Positions 22,029 to 29,143 of a DNA stretch of 32,506 nt are shown here, piece by piece (the first letter of the stretch is position 1; each line of letters opens with the position of its first letter). The stretch is from Euryarchaeota archaeon UBA88 (GTDB taxonomy: Archaea; Thermoplasmatota; Poseidoniia; Poseidoniales; Poseidoniaceae). The position numbers and the translations under genes are program-made. The DNA is taken from the NCBI GenBank assembly GCA_002499545.1, contig DAME01000003.1:34746-67251 (forward strand). The letters are read 5' to 3'. Below the pieces are notes generated by a model that had not been told where the DNA came from, made no database searches, and saw nothing but the letters and a program-made list of their open reading frames with translations.

Positions 22029-23266
22029 TGGCGAAGGGATTGAATGACCGCTTGTGCAGTATGCTCTGCTGAAAGAAGTGCTCCTTCAGCACTGCCATGC
22101 ATCATGTGGTCGCCGCACTCAAACCTGTCAGTACCGAGTGATGGAGTGTCGCCGAGGTCATCCAATGGTTCAGGGAGTGCGTGTCGGATGTGCTGCACTG
22201 CAAGACATCGCCACTCGCTGCTTTGTTCACCAAACCATGATGCGAGTTCAGTCTGAACTTGAGAAAGAACATCATCACGAGTGGAGAAACCGAGAGAATC
22301 AGCGTTTGAACCCACAACGGTCACCGTAACCAGTGACCGCCCTTCAGGGGCGTAGGAAGGTTGTATGTCCGACGGAACGGCAACGTGAGCAATGAGTTGC
22401 TTCTTGAGTTTTACATCGCCATTCAAAAGAATGTGGTTTGAACCCAACGGTGAATGTTGCGCATCAAAATGCAGTGTCCAAACATGACGGTCGTTCTCTG
22501 CTGGTGATGTGGTGTATGCGTGGACGACGGCGGCGAAGGAGTGTTCTTTACCGTTGATGAGGAGGGTGTTGTCGTCTCTGACTTCAACCTTCGAGGAGAG
22601 GTGAATGCGACCGTATCCAATCCGCTGAGCGACAGATTCTGGGGCGGCCTGAATACCGTTGCGAGGAAGTACCATATCTCCTTTCGACATCATTCGGAAT
22701 ACGAATCGGAACATTCGTTCATTGGTCTTCAATTCATCTTCAAGAAAAATACCTGAGAACAGAGGATGAAAAAATCGGTCGACCATTGATGACGAGAAAC
22801 CTCGCTTTGAGAGATATGCACTTGTTGAATCGTTTCCACCATCATAGACGGTTTCAATCGCGCCCTTTCCAGCCGAAAACCTCAGTCGAGCTACGCGTAG
22901 TAAGTCAAACGGTGATGCAAAGCGATTCAGGCCTGATGCGACCCCTTGAAACGGACGACGAAAAGGGTCTGCAAGTCGCCAAAATTTCGGCTTCGACGAG
23001 CGCTGTTGAACAACAATGGCTCCGGGTTCGAATGCTTTAGCGCCGAGTTGTGTAAAGTCAAAAGTTCGCTTTGAAGTAGGGTAGGCAGTCTGCATGACAT
23101 GGAAACCATGATCGACGAGAAAGCCGTCAATTGAATCGGTTGCCATTCGCCCGCCTACACGGTTCTCTCGCTCGTAAACATGGGCATCAAAGCCGGCATC
23201 ACACAACAATTCAGCACAACGAAGGCCAGCCAATCCAGCTCCGATGACGGCGATTCGACTTGACAT
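22025..23266 (-). CDS. FAD-dependent amine-oxidase/phytoene-desaturase-like protein
   Basis: A 413-residue flavoprotein. The N-terminus has the FAD fingerprint IAVIGAGLAGLRCAELLCDAG, then VYERENRVGGRM, the GG-doublet motif of the amine oxidase/protoporphyrinogen oxidase/CrtI superfamily. The C-terminus has the second FAD contact, GDHMMHGSAEGALLSAEHTAQAV (the usual GD...GSVEGAVxSG region). The substrate is unknown; family members oxidise amines, porphyrinogens or carotene precursors. It begins 8 bases after the UbiB-like gene and overlaps the MBL gene by 4 bases, so the three are co-translated. A phytoene synthase gene lies 9 kb away, which makes a carotenoid role possible but not supported by linkage. 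Confidence 0.85.
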   Translation of the reverse strand: MSSRIAVIGAGLAGLRCAELLCDAGFDAHVYERENRVGGRMATDSIDGFLVDHGFHVMQTAYPTSKRTFDFTQLGAKAFEPGAIVVQQRSSKPKFWRLADPFRRPFQGVASGLNRFASPFDLLRVARLRFSAGKGAIETVYDGGNDSTSAYLSKRGFSSSMVDRFFHPLFSGIFLEDELKTNERMFRFVFRMMSKGDMVLPRNGIQAAPESVAQRIGYGRIHLSSKVEVRDDNTLLINGKEHSFAAVVHAYTTSPAENDRHVWTLHFDAQHSPLGSNHILLNGDVKLKKQLIAHVAVPSDIQPSYAPEGRSLVTVTVVGSNADSLGFSTRDDVLSQVQTELASWFGEQSSEWRCLAVQHIRHALPEPLDDLGDTPSLGTDRFECGDHMMHGSAEGALLSAEHTAQAVIQSLRQ

Positions 23267-23274
23267 ACACCCAC

Positions 23275-24492
23275 CTACAAATCTAATTTAGATTTAAATT
23301 CTTCAAGATAGGGCCCCATTGATTGAATCAGCAGAGCATCGGGGTGTGTACGAATGACCAATCCGTCAAGATACATCAGTGCGCGAATTATCGGGAAGGC
23401 TTCCTCTCCGAAATTTGCACCAGCATGGATTACCGCCGCTTTCACTGTATCCATCATGATGCGCGTAAGACTCTGTTCACCAACTGGCTTGAGTTCGAAA
23501 TCCTTGTAGATTTCACCCATGGTTTCGTAGTACTTGTCCAACTTTTTTTGCTTCGGGGGAAGTTCGGTCATTGACAACAGGGCCGTAAATGCATCATGGC
23601 GTTCTTGTCGAGAAAGGTGGTCAAAGAACGTGAACAGGGAATGTGCAACGTTCTTGGGAGCGTGACAAATTGCACCGTTATCGATAAACACAAACTTGCC
23701 TTGCTTGTCCACGATGCAGTTTCCAGGATGCAAATCTCCGTGGAAAGTACCGATACCAAACAGATACGCCCCGTGAATTCTGAAAAACTGCAACAGGAAA
23801 TCCCAACTCAGGGACTTGGTTTCAATACCTTCTTCAAGTGACATTCCTTCGATGAACTCTGAAACTAAAATGTCCTGATTGGAGAGTTCAGGGTAGTAAA
23901 TAGGAAAGCGAAGAAGCGACATATCAAAATTCTCTGCGATGGAGTCTTGAATGGCTTTCAACTCGTCTGCTCCTTTGATTTCATTCCGCAGGTCGAGTTC
24001 ACGAAGCGTATAATCAGCAACGTGATTGATCAGGGCCATTGGGTTCCCGACTTTGCGGAGGCGTGGGGCGAACACGAGGAAAATACGTAACCACCTTCGC
24101 ATTCGAACAACTTCTTTCTTGAATTCGACGGCATTGGTTTGCTTGATGAATTTGATAACAACTTCTTCTCCAGTTTTCAACCGGGCACGGTGTACTTGTC
24201 CAACCGAAGCAGCTGCAAGCGGTTCGTCATCAATGTACTCAAACGCATCGGAGAATCCTGATGGGGCTTTCTGCTCAATCGTAACGTGAAGATTCTCTGA
24301 ATCAATGGAGGCGGCATGCTGGTACAACTGTTGCAATTGTTGGCATTTTTCGGTCCCCAGTAAGTCTGGACGAAGTGCAAAAATCTGCGCTAATTTGACA
24401 GCGATAAGCCCCTGTCGTTGTATCCAATCCAAATCTGCCGGTTTTTTGCGCATGATTTGACGCATGAAGCGCAGAAACGTCAGCATTCGCAT
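23275..24492 (-). CDS. UbiB/ABC1 atypical kinase
   Basis: The 405-residue protein has the hallmarks of the ABC1/ADCK/UbiB family: the N-terminal KxGQ-like region IQRQGLIAVKLAQIFALRPDLL, the alanine-rich loop AAASVGQVHRA in place of a glycine loop, the VIKF lysine, EFIEGMSL, the catalytic FHGDLHPGN and the metal-binding FIDNGA (DNG instead of DFG). Family proteins bind or hydrolyse ATP and support isoprenoid-quinone or other isoprenoid-lipid metabolism at membranes; the archaeal substrate is unknown. It lies 40 bases after the TrmB regulator and 8 bases before the FAD protein on the same strand. The pairing with a flavoprotein suggests joint work on a redox lipid. Confidence 0.92.
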   Translation of the reverse strand: MRMLTFLRFMRQIMRKKPADLDWIQRQGLIAVKLAQIFALRPDLLGTEKCQQLQQLYQHAASIDSENLHVTIEQKAPSGFSDAFEYIDDEPLAAASVGQVHRARLKTGEEVVIKFIKQTNAVEFKKEVVRMRRWLRIFLVFAPRLRKVGNPMALINHVADYTLRELDLRNEIKGADELKAIQDSIAENFDMSLLRFPIYYPELSNQDILVSEFIEGMSLEEGIETKSLSWDFLLQFFRIHGAYLFGIGTFHGDLHPGNCIVDKQGKFVFIDNGAICHAPKNVAHSLFTFFDHLSRQERHDAFTALLSMTELPPKQKKLDKYYETMGEIYKDFELKPVGEQSLTRIMMDTVKAAVIHAGANFGEEAFPIIRALMYLDGLVIRTHPDALLIQSMGPYLEEFKSKLDL

Positions 24493-24532
24493 AAATTAGA
24501 TTCAGGGGTACACCTTAAGAAGACATGTTTTC

Positions 24533-25933
24533 TTATTCGTCGTCTTCAGGTTCTTGGTCTTCAATAAAAATGAGGGTGTAGCGGAAAGTTGAGGGAGCGT
24601 TTTTGTCTTGTGGCTCACGGCGGATTCGTACGTTTCCGTCAACGGGATAGCGGGCAAGCAGGGCCCCTTCAATAATTCCGTCATCGAGTTCCCAAAGTGG
24701 TAGGACGTCTTTTTCTTGAGAACTGACAGGATGGGCGAGGTTGACGATGATGTGGAAAAACGGGTCGCTGTCATAATCCAGTTCACCGAGGCCAGCGTGC
24801 TCCCACCAATCCATGAGTTCGCTGAGAAATTCTACATGACCATCGATTTTCCTCAAGCTGAATGTGAGTTCTTCGCCAATTCGTTGACCTACTTGGCGCA
24901 GCATAGTGCCGATATCGATACCGAGTTGATTTAGACTCAGAACGGTACCATCTTGCAGTGCGGAGCGGGCTTGATTGATGCCTTTGGTCGAAGCCAAAAA
25001 CGATTCAGGATTGAATGGAGTATCTTTGTCAGGAAGTTCAGTACTGACTTCGAGTGCGTCTCGGAATTGGTCGAGGAAGGACCCTTTACCAACTGTGAGG
25101 CGCAACGGGTCAACGATCCGTTCTTCAGTGAAACGCTTTTTGGCACTGTCAAAGTCAACTGCTTCATTCCAAATTGCTGAAACAAAATCTGAATGCGAAC
25201 TACTGAACACATCCGAACTGATCACAAGAGCTGCATCTTCACGCCCTCGTCCAACGGGATTTTCTTCAACGTGCAGGAACTGAATGACGTTGGCTGAATC
25301 TTGTAGCACACCAAGAGAGCTGATTTCATCAGTGTGGCGGACTTCAACGAGTTCGTCAAGTTGATCAAAGAAACGAAGTGTTCGACGGTCAAGTTGTGCA
25401 AGAACGGTGACAACAACGCCACGCTTGGCTGCGGAATTTACTTCATCCAGTCCAGAAGAGCGACAAAGGTGGAGGATGCCGAAGCGACCGAGTAACAGCG
25501 TGAGTCGCTCTTCGGCGTTTTCAGAGAAGTCAGCGATTTTTTTGTGGATATGTTCTCTTCCTTTTAGCACGGCAAACTTAGCGTTGGTTTCGAGCGAGGA
25601 AGAATCATCTTCAGCAAAATCGGGATTCGCCCCCGACATCAACTTGTCAAATGCTTGACTGGTACGGTCAATACGTTCCCGCTGGTCTTTAATCAGGCGT
25701 TTGAACAGCACCGGAAGAGAAGAGCATGAGAAACGCATTGGACGGTCGGCAGTAACGCTCACTAAACCGATCTCAGTGAGCCTGGAGAGCGAATTATAGG
25801 CGTCGAGTCGATTGGTACCAAGCTGCTTTGCAAGTTCGCTGGCCTTGAGCTCCTTCGAGCTTGAGAGAATGACGACCGAACGAGCTTCTCTCTCAGACAG
25901 CCCGGCGTCTTGGAACAATTCGATCCAGTTCAT
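24533..25933 (-). CDS. TrmB-family transcriptional regulator with extended C-terminus
   Basis: A 466-residue protein starting with the TrmB winged helix: FQDAGLSEREARSVVILSSSKELKASELAKQLGTNRLDAYNSLSRLTEIGLVSV at about 7-60. Residues 105-280 match the TrmB effector region, with KGREHIHKKIADF and the phospholipase-D-like core. Past about 340 comes a third part (RQVGQRIGEELTFSLRKI, WWEHAGLGELDYD, PLWELDDGIIEGAL), which resembles V4R small-molecule sensor domains; that match is by eye and weak. Its start overlaps the peroxiredoxin stop by 4 bases, so the two are coupled. TrmB proteins usually regulate sugar genes; here the neighbours suggest redox, metal or lipid signals. It may bind the palindrome at 26432-26449. 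Confidence 0.88.
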   Translation of the reverse strand: MNWIELFQDAGLSEREARSVVILSSSKELKASELAKQLGTNRLDAYNSLSRLTEIGLVSVTADRPMRFSCSSLPVLFKRLIKDQRERIDRTSQAFDKLMSGANPDFAEDDSSSLETNAKFAVLKGREHIHKKIADFSENAEERLTLLLGRFGILHLCRSSGLDEVNSAAKRGVVVTVLAQLDRRTLRFFDQLDELVEVRHTDEISSLGVLQDSANVIQFLHVEENPVGRGREDAALVISSDVFSSSHSDFVSAIWNEAVDFDSAKKRFTEERIVDPLRLTVGKGSFLDQFRDALEVSTELPDKDTPFNPESFLASTKGINQARSALQDGTVLSLNQLGIDIGTMLRQVGQRIGEELTFSLRKIDGHVEFLSELMDWWEHAGLGELDYDSDPFFHIIVNLAHPVSSQEKDVLPLWELDDGIIEGALLARYPVDGNVRIRREPQDKNAPSTFRYTLIFIEDQEPEDDE

Positions 25934-26409
25934 ACCATCTTGCCTCCAGCGGAGAGGTTGCTGAATGCGTCAAGAATCCGAGCGACGTGACGACGTGGTC
26001 GAAACAGCCAGTCATAGCAGTAGTGGACTGTGCGGTCTGGGCCGATTAAAAATGAAGATTTTGCTGGAAAAATCCCCAAATGAACCGGTACACCGTACGC
26101 ATCGGCTACTTCGCGTTCTGGGTCGCTCAAAAGGGAGAAAGGTAGCCCAAGTTCTTCCTTGAATCTCTGGTGGTCTTCCATCATATCCTGACTGATACCG
26201 ATGACTTCGACTGGAGGCGTGAGGGATTGAAAAAGGTCGTACTGTTCCTTGAAGTTCAAGCATCCACGCTTACAGGTAGGAGAGCCATCTTTAGCGTAAA
26301 AAAACAAGACCTTCCACTTACCGTCGTATTCAGCAAGAGAAACGGGCTCACCGCTGGTCGAAGGGAGCGTGAAGTTTGGGGCTTTCTGGCCTACAAGTTG
26401 GCTTACCAT
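25930..26409 (-). CDS. Peroxiredoxin, Bcp/PrxQ-like
   Basis: A 159-residue thioredoxin-fold peroxidase that reduces H2O2 and organic peroxides. The N-terminus has APNFTLPSTSGEPVSL, then KVLFFYAKDGSPTCKRGCLNF. C46 is the peroxidatic cysteine (TPGC-like context SPTC) and C50 the likely resolving one. The C46-C50 spacing is CX3C, one residue shorter than the CX4C of E. coli Bcp. The tail has PAKSSFLIGPDRTVHY, typical of the family. The ATG at 26409 is preceded by CGGAGGG about 7 bases upstream. Its stop overlaps the TrmB start, and a perfect palindrome lies over the promoter 23-40 bases upstream. It lies 34 bases downstream of ribA. Confidence 0.9.
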   Translation of the reverse strand: MVSQLVGQKAPNFTLPSTSGEPVSLAEYDGKWKVLFFYAKDGSPTCKRGCLNFKEQYDLFQSLTPPVEVIGISQDMMEDHQRFKEELGLPFSLLSDPEREVADAYGVPVHLGIFPAKSSFLIGPDRTVHYCYDWLFRPRRHVARILDAFSNLSAGGKMV

Positions 26410-26431
26410 GGTGCACCCTCCGACTTCTTTG

Positions 26432-26449
26432 GTATAGTCATGACTATAC
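26432..26449. promoter_or_regulatory. 18-bp perfect palindrome at the peroxiredoxin promoter
   Basis: GTATAGTCATGACTATAC is identical on both strands and spans the ribA stop (26444-26446). Its gene-proximal half contains a TATA-like CTATAC centred about 26 bases from the peroxiredoxin ATG at 26409. A protein bound here would block the promoter. The coupled TrmB-family gene is the obvious candidate; that is inference. An 18-bp perfect palindrome is very unlikely by chance in a short intergenic region. Confidence 0.6.
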
Positions 26450-27055
26450 TTGCTCTGGTATCATGTGCCCCATCCGCTTGGCTTTGGTTGACAGATAGTG
26501 GTTGTTTAGTTGGCATCGACCCGCAATGTGAGTCAGTCGTTCATGTACGTCGATTCCGTTGGTACGAAGGCCTTCAATTTTGAGAGGATTGTTGGTCATC
26601 AATCGAACCGTGGACACCCCGACTTGTTTGAGCATGTGGGCGCTAAAGTCGTACTGGCGAGCGTCAGCAGGGAGGTTGAGGGCGAGATTCGCATCGAGAG
26701 TGTCAAGGCCTTGGTCTTGCAGAGCGTATGCACGAATCTTGGCCTCAAGTCCAATACCACGTCCTTCCTGGCGCATGTAAACAATGGCGCCGTTTCCTTC
26801 TTCTTGTATACGCGCCATGGAGGCTTGCAGTTGCGGCCCACAATCACACTTGAGCGATCCGAAGGCATCTCCAGTTAGGCATTCGGAGTGAATTCGAACC
26901 AAAGGTGGAGCGGTGCTGTCACCCAGGCCCACAGAGAGAACGGAGTGTTCTGCTCCAAATTTATCGACAAAAACGCGCATTCTGAAATTGCCGTGTTCGG
27001 TTGGAAGTACTGCATCTGATTTTACATCATTGGCGAGGGTCTTGTGATTAGACAT
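26444..27055 (-). CDS. ribA: GTP cyclohydrolase II (RibA)
   Basis: Converts GTP to 2,5-diamino-6-ribosylamino-4(3H)-pyrimidinone 5'-phosphate, formate and pyrophosphate, the first step of riboflavin synthesis. The zinc ligands are C59, C70 and C72 in ECLTGDAFGSLKCDCG, with the E. coli spacing; the catalytic YMRQEGRGIGL motif and MTNNPLKIEGL are present. The 203-residue length fits the single-domain enzyme without the DHBP synthase half. Many archaea use the GTP cyclohydrolase III (ArfA) route, so the bacterial-type enzyme is notable and suggests gene transfer in the lineage. The ATG at 27055 lies about 26 bases from a TATA-like box, so the message is probably leaderless. It is divergent from the Nudix gene. 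Confidence 0.95.
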   Translation of the reverse strand: MSNHKTLANDVKSDAVLPTEHGNFRMRVFVDKFGAEHSVLSVGLGDSTAPPLVRIHSECLTGDAFGSLKCDCGPQLQASMARIQEEGNGAIVYMRQEGRGIGLEAKIRAYALQDQGLDTLDANLALNLPADARQYDFSAHMLKQVGVSTVRLMTNNPLKIEGLRTNGIDVHERLTHIAGRCQLNNHYLSTKAKRMGHMIPEQV

Positions 27056-27077
27056 ATCACGAATTTGTTGATAGTTG

Positions 27078-27126
27078 ATATAAAGAACTGTATGAAACCT
27101 TGAATTTTCAAAACACTTCTTTATAA
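27078..27126. promoter_or_regulatory. Divergent leaderless promoters for ribA and Nudix genes
   Basis: On the minus strand, TTTATAT (27078-27084) is centred 26 bases from the ribA ATG. On the plus strand, TTTATAA (27120-27126) is centred 27 bases from the Nudix ATG at 27150. Neither gene has a ribosome binding site. Between the boxes is an inverted repeat TTGAA-TT-TTCAA (27100-27111), which could serve both promoters. Confidence 0.55.
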
Positions 27127-27149
27127 CCTTCTAAATTTGGTGGTTGGTC

Positions 27150-27641
27150 ATGCACACCGTGAACTGTGACCTTGGAGTCGCTGCAATAGTACGCAGGGCA
27201 CGCACGGTTCTCCTCGTGCAGGAAGCCCATGGCCGCTACAAGGGTCACTGGGGACTCCCTAAGGGGTATGTCAACGATGACGAAATGCCGAGCAAAGCAG
27301 TTCTTCGCGAGCTGAAAGAAGAATGCAACGTCCAAGGAACCGTCACTGGTGTGCAGTCAATTCGCGAACGACTCCAAGATGGTACTCCCGCCATTTTTAT
27401 CGCTTATCTTGTCGAGTTGGATTCCAGTGCTACGCCAACTGCAGGAGAAGAAGTTCTCCAAACACGATTTGTCAATGCCAACGAATTTAGTTCATTGGAG
27501 TGGATCAGCGACGCCATGCACTCCATGGCAATTTCTGCAGTCAATTCCAATCAATCACTGCGAACCATCGACTACGAACGCCAACGTGGCCACCCCTACA
27601 TGCTTCACACCTTGCCAAAATCATGGGGTGGAGAAGCGTGA
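27150..27641 (+). CDS. Nudix hydrolase
   Basis: A 163-residue pyrophosphohydrolase. The Nudix box runs GYVNDDEMPSKAVLRELKEECNV (G-x5-E-x7-RE-x2-EE), with a cysteine in place of the final glycine; all the metal-binding glutamates are present. It hydrolyses a nucleoside diphosphate linked to another group; the substrate is not readable. Damaged dNTPs, NAD-type dinucleotides or mRNA caps are all family options. I start at the ATG at 27150 (MHTVNCDLG) because a TATA box sits 27 bases upstream; the TTG at 27144 is possible. It overlaps the photolyase start in GTGA, and this linkage favours a DNA-damage or nucleotide-cleaning role. Confidence 0.9.
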   Translation: MHTVNCDLGVAAIVRRARTVLLVQEAHGRYKGHWGLPKGYVNDDEMPSKAVLRELKEECNVQGTVTGVQSIRERLQDGTPAIFIAYLVELDSSATPTAGEEVLQTRFVNANEFSSLEWISDAMHSMAISAVNSNQSLRTIDYERQRGHPYMLHTLPKSWGGEA

Positions 27642-29134
27642 ACCCGAGACTCATTGACCGAGTACGGTCATGCAATGAACAACCCGTCAATCTCGAAGGG
27701 AAGTATGTTCTTTACTGGATGATTTCCAACCGTCGTCTCAACTACAACGCCTCCCTTGAGTACGCAGCCGAGATGGCGAAGCAACACGAAGTACCGTTGT
27801 TGGTACTGGAAGAAATTTCCACCAGCCACCGATTTGCGAATGACCGCATATGTACGTTCATGATACAAGGTATGCTCGACAACATTCGAACGTTCAGGGA
27901 ACACAACATCCGCTTTATTCCATGGGTTGAGACACCGCTCAGCGGACCGAGCGGCAAACTGCACGAACTTTCACAAGACGCTGTTATGGTCGTAACCGAC
28001 GACTTTCCAACATACTTTCCTCTCAAAGCAGTCAAGTACGCCAGTAAATCAATCCACCGACGAATGGTAGCTGTTGATTCAAACGGTGTATTCCCCATGT
28101 CATGGACCGACCGTATCTACACGACTGCTCACAGCTTCCGACGATTCGTGCATCAGCGTTTCGTTGAATGTCTTGAAACGTGGCCTCGAGCTAATCCTAT
28201 TCCTAAACACCACTCACTATGGATGGAAGATGAAGATTACCTGCAACTTTCTAGCCAATGGAAATTCAATGTCACGCCTTTTGAGTGGTTGTGGCGCGCC
28301 AGTGAACCTGGAAGCTCGGGGCGTAATGCCCTCTCAACCATCGACATTGACCATTCTGTTCCCCCAGTCCCCCGTGCTCGTGGAGGACGGGATACCGCAG
28401 TTCGTATGCTGCGAGAATTCCTTGCCAACCGGTTGTACAGGTATGCAGACGACCGAAACGAGGTGACGAAACCTGCCACAAGTGGCTTATCCCCATGGTT
28501 CCACTTCGGTCACATCTCAACCATCGAAGTTGTCCAACGAATCTTGGATATGGGTGGCTGGGATCCCGAAACCATACAAATGGACCGGAAAGGTGCTCGT
28601 GAAGGATGGTGGAACTTAGAACGTTCTACAGAAAGTTTCCTCGACCAAATTATCACTTGGAGAGAACTTGGATTCAACAATGCATTCCACAGCCCCGAAC
28701 ACAACAAGTACGAATCGCTACCAGGTTGGGCAAAGACCACGCTCATGGAACACGCCAGTGATGAGCGAGTTCAATATACGCTGACGCAGATTGAACAGGC
28801 TGACACCCATGATGACATATGGAATGCTGCTCAACGTCAGCTGGTCAGAGACGGCATCATCCACAACTACCTCCGCATGCTGTGGGGTAAGCGAATTTTG
28901 GAGTGGGCACCTACACCGCAAATCGCTGCAGACTGGATGATTGAACTCAACGATCGCTATGCCCTCGATGGTCGAGATCCGAATTCGTACACCGGAATTT
29001 TCTGGGTCCTAGGACGTCACGACAGAGCATGGGGCCCTGAACGAGCCATCTTCGGTAAAATCCGGTACATGTCCTCAGCCAACACCCAACGAAAGTTCAA
29101 TATCAAGCCTTATCTACAAGAGTACAAAAACTGA
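27638..29134 (+). CDS. Class II CPD photolyase
   Basis: A 498-residue light-driven enzyme that splits cyclobutane pyrimidine dimers using FADH-. The N-terminal domain has NPRLIDRVRSCNEQ and GKYVLYWMISNRRLNYNASLEYA, the class II antenna-domain pattern. The FAD domain has TSGLSPWFHFGHIS, a WNLERSTESFLDQIITWRELGFN segment and ALDGRDPNSYTGIFWVLGRHDRAWGPERAIFGKIRYMS at the end, all class II signatures. The GTG at 27638 overlaps the Nudix TGA as GTGA, which suggests coupling; ATG at 27623 is the alternative. The frame open from 27500 is a shadow over the Nudix gene. It fits life in sunlit surface water. The SRPBCC-SDR fusion starts 9 bases after its stop. Confidence 0.93.
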   Translation: MNPRLIDRVRSCNEQPVNLEGKYVLYWMISNRRLNYNASLEYAAEMAKQHEVPLLVLEEISTSHRFANDRICTFMIQGMLDNIRTFREHNIRFIPWVETPLSGPSGKLHELSQDAVMVVTDDFPTYFPLKAVKYASKSIHRRMVAVDSNGVFPMSWTDRIYTTAHSFRRFVHQRFVECLETWPRANPIPKHHSLWMEDEDYLQLSSQWKFNVTPFEWLWRASEPGSSGRNALSTIDIDHSVPPVPRARGGRDTAVRMLREFLANRLYRYADDRNEVTKPATSGLSPWFHFGHISTIEVVQRILDMGGWDPETIQMDRKGAREGWWNLERSTESFLDQIITWRELGFNNAFHSPEHNKYESLPGWAKTTLMEHASDERVQYTLTQIEQADTHDDIWNAAQRQLVRDGIIHNYLRMLWGKRILEWAPTPQIAADWMIELNDRYALDGRDPNSYTGIFWVLGRHDRAWGPERAIFGKIRYMSSANTQRKFNIKPYLQEYKN

Positions 29135-29143
29135 GGCAGTTTC

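Noticed and set aside
27500..27637. N-terminal extension of the photolyase
   Set aside because: It is the Nudix gene read in another frame; class II photolyases start close to the NPRLIDRVR segment.
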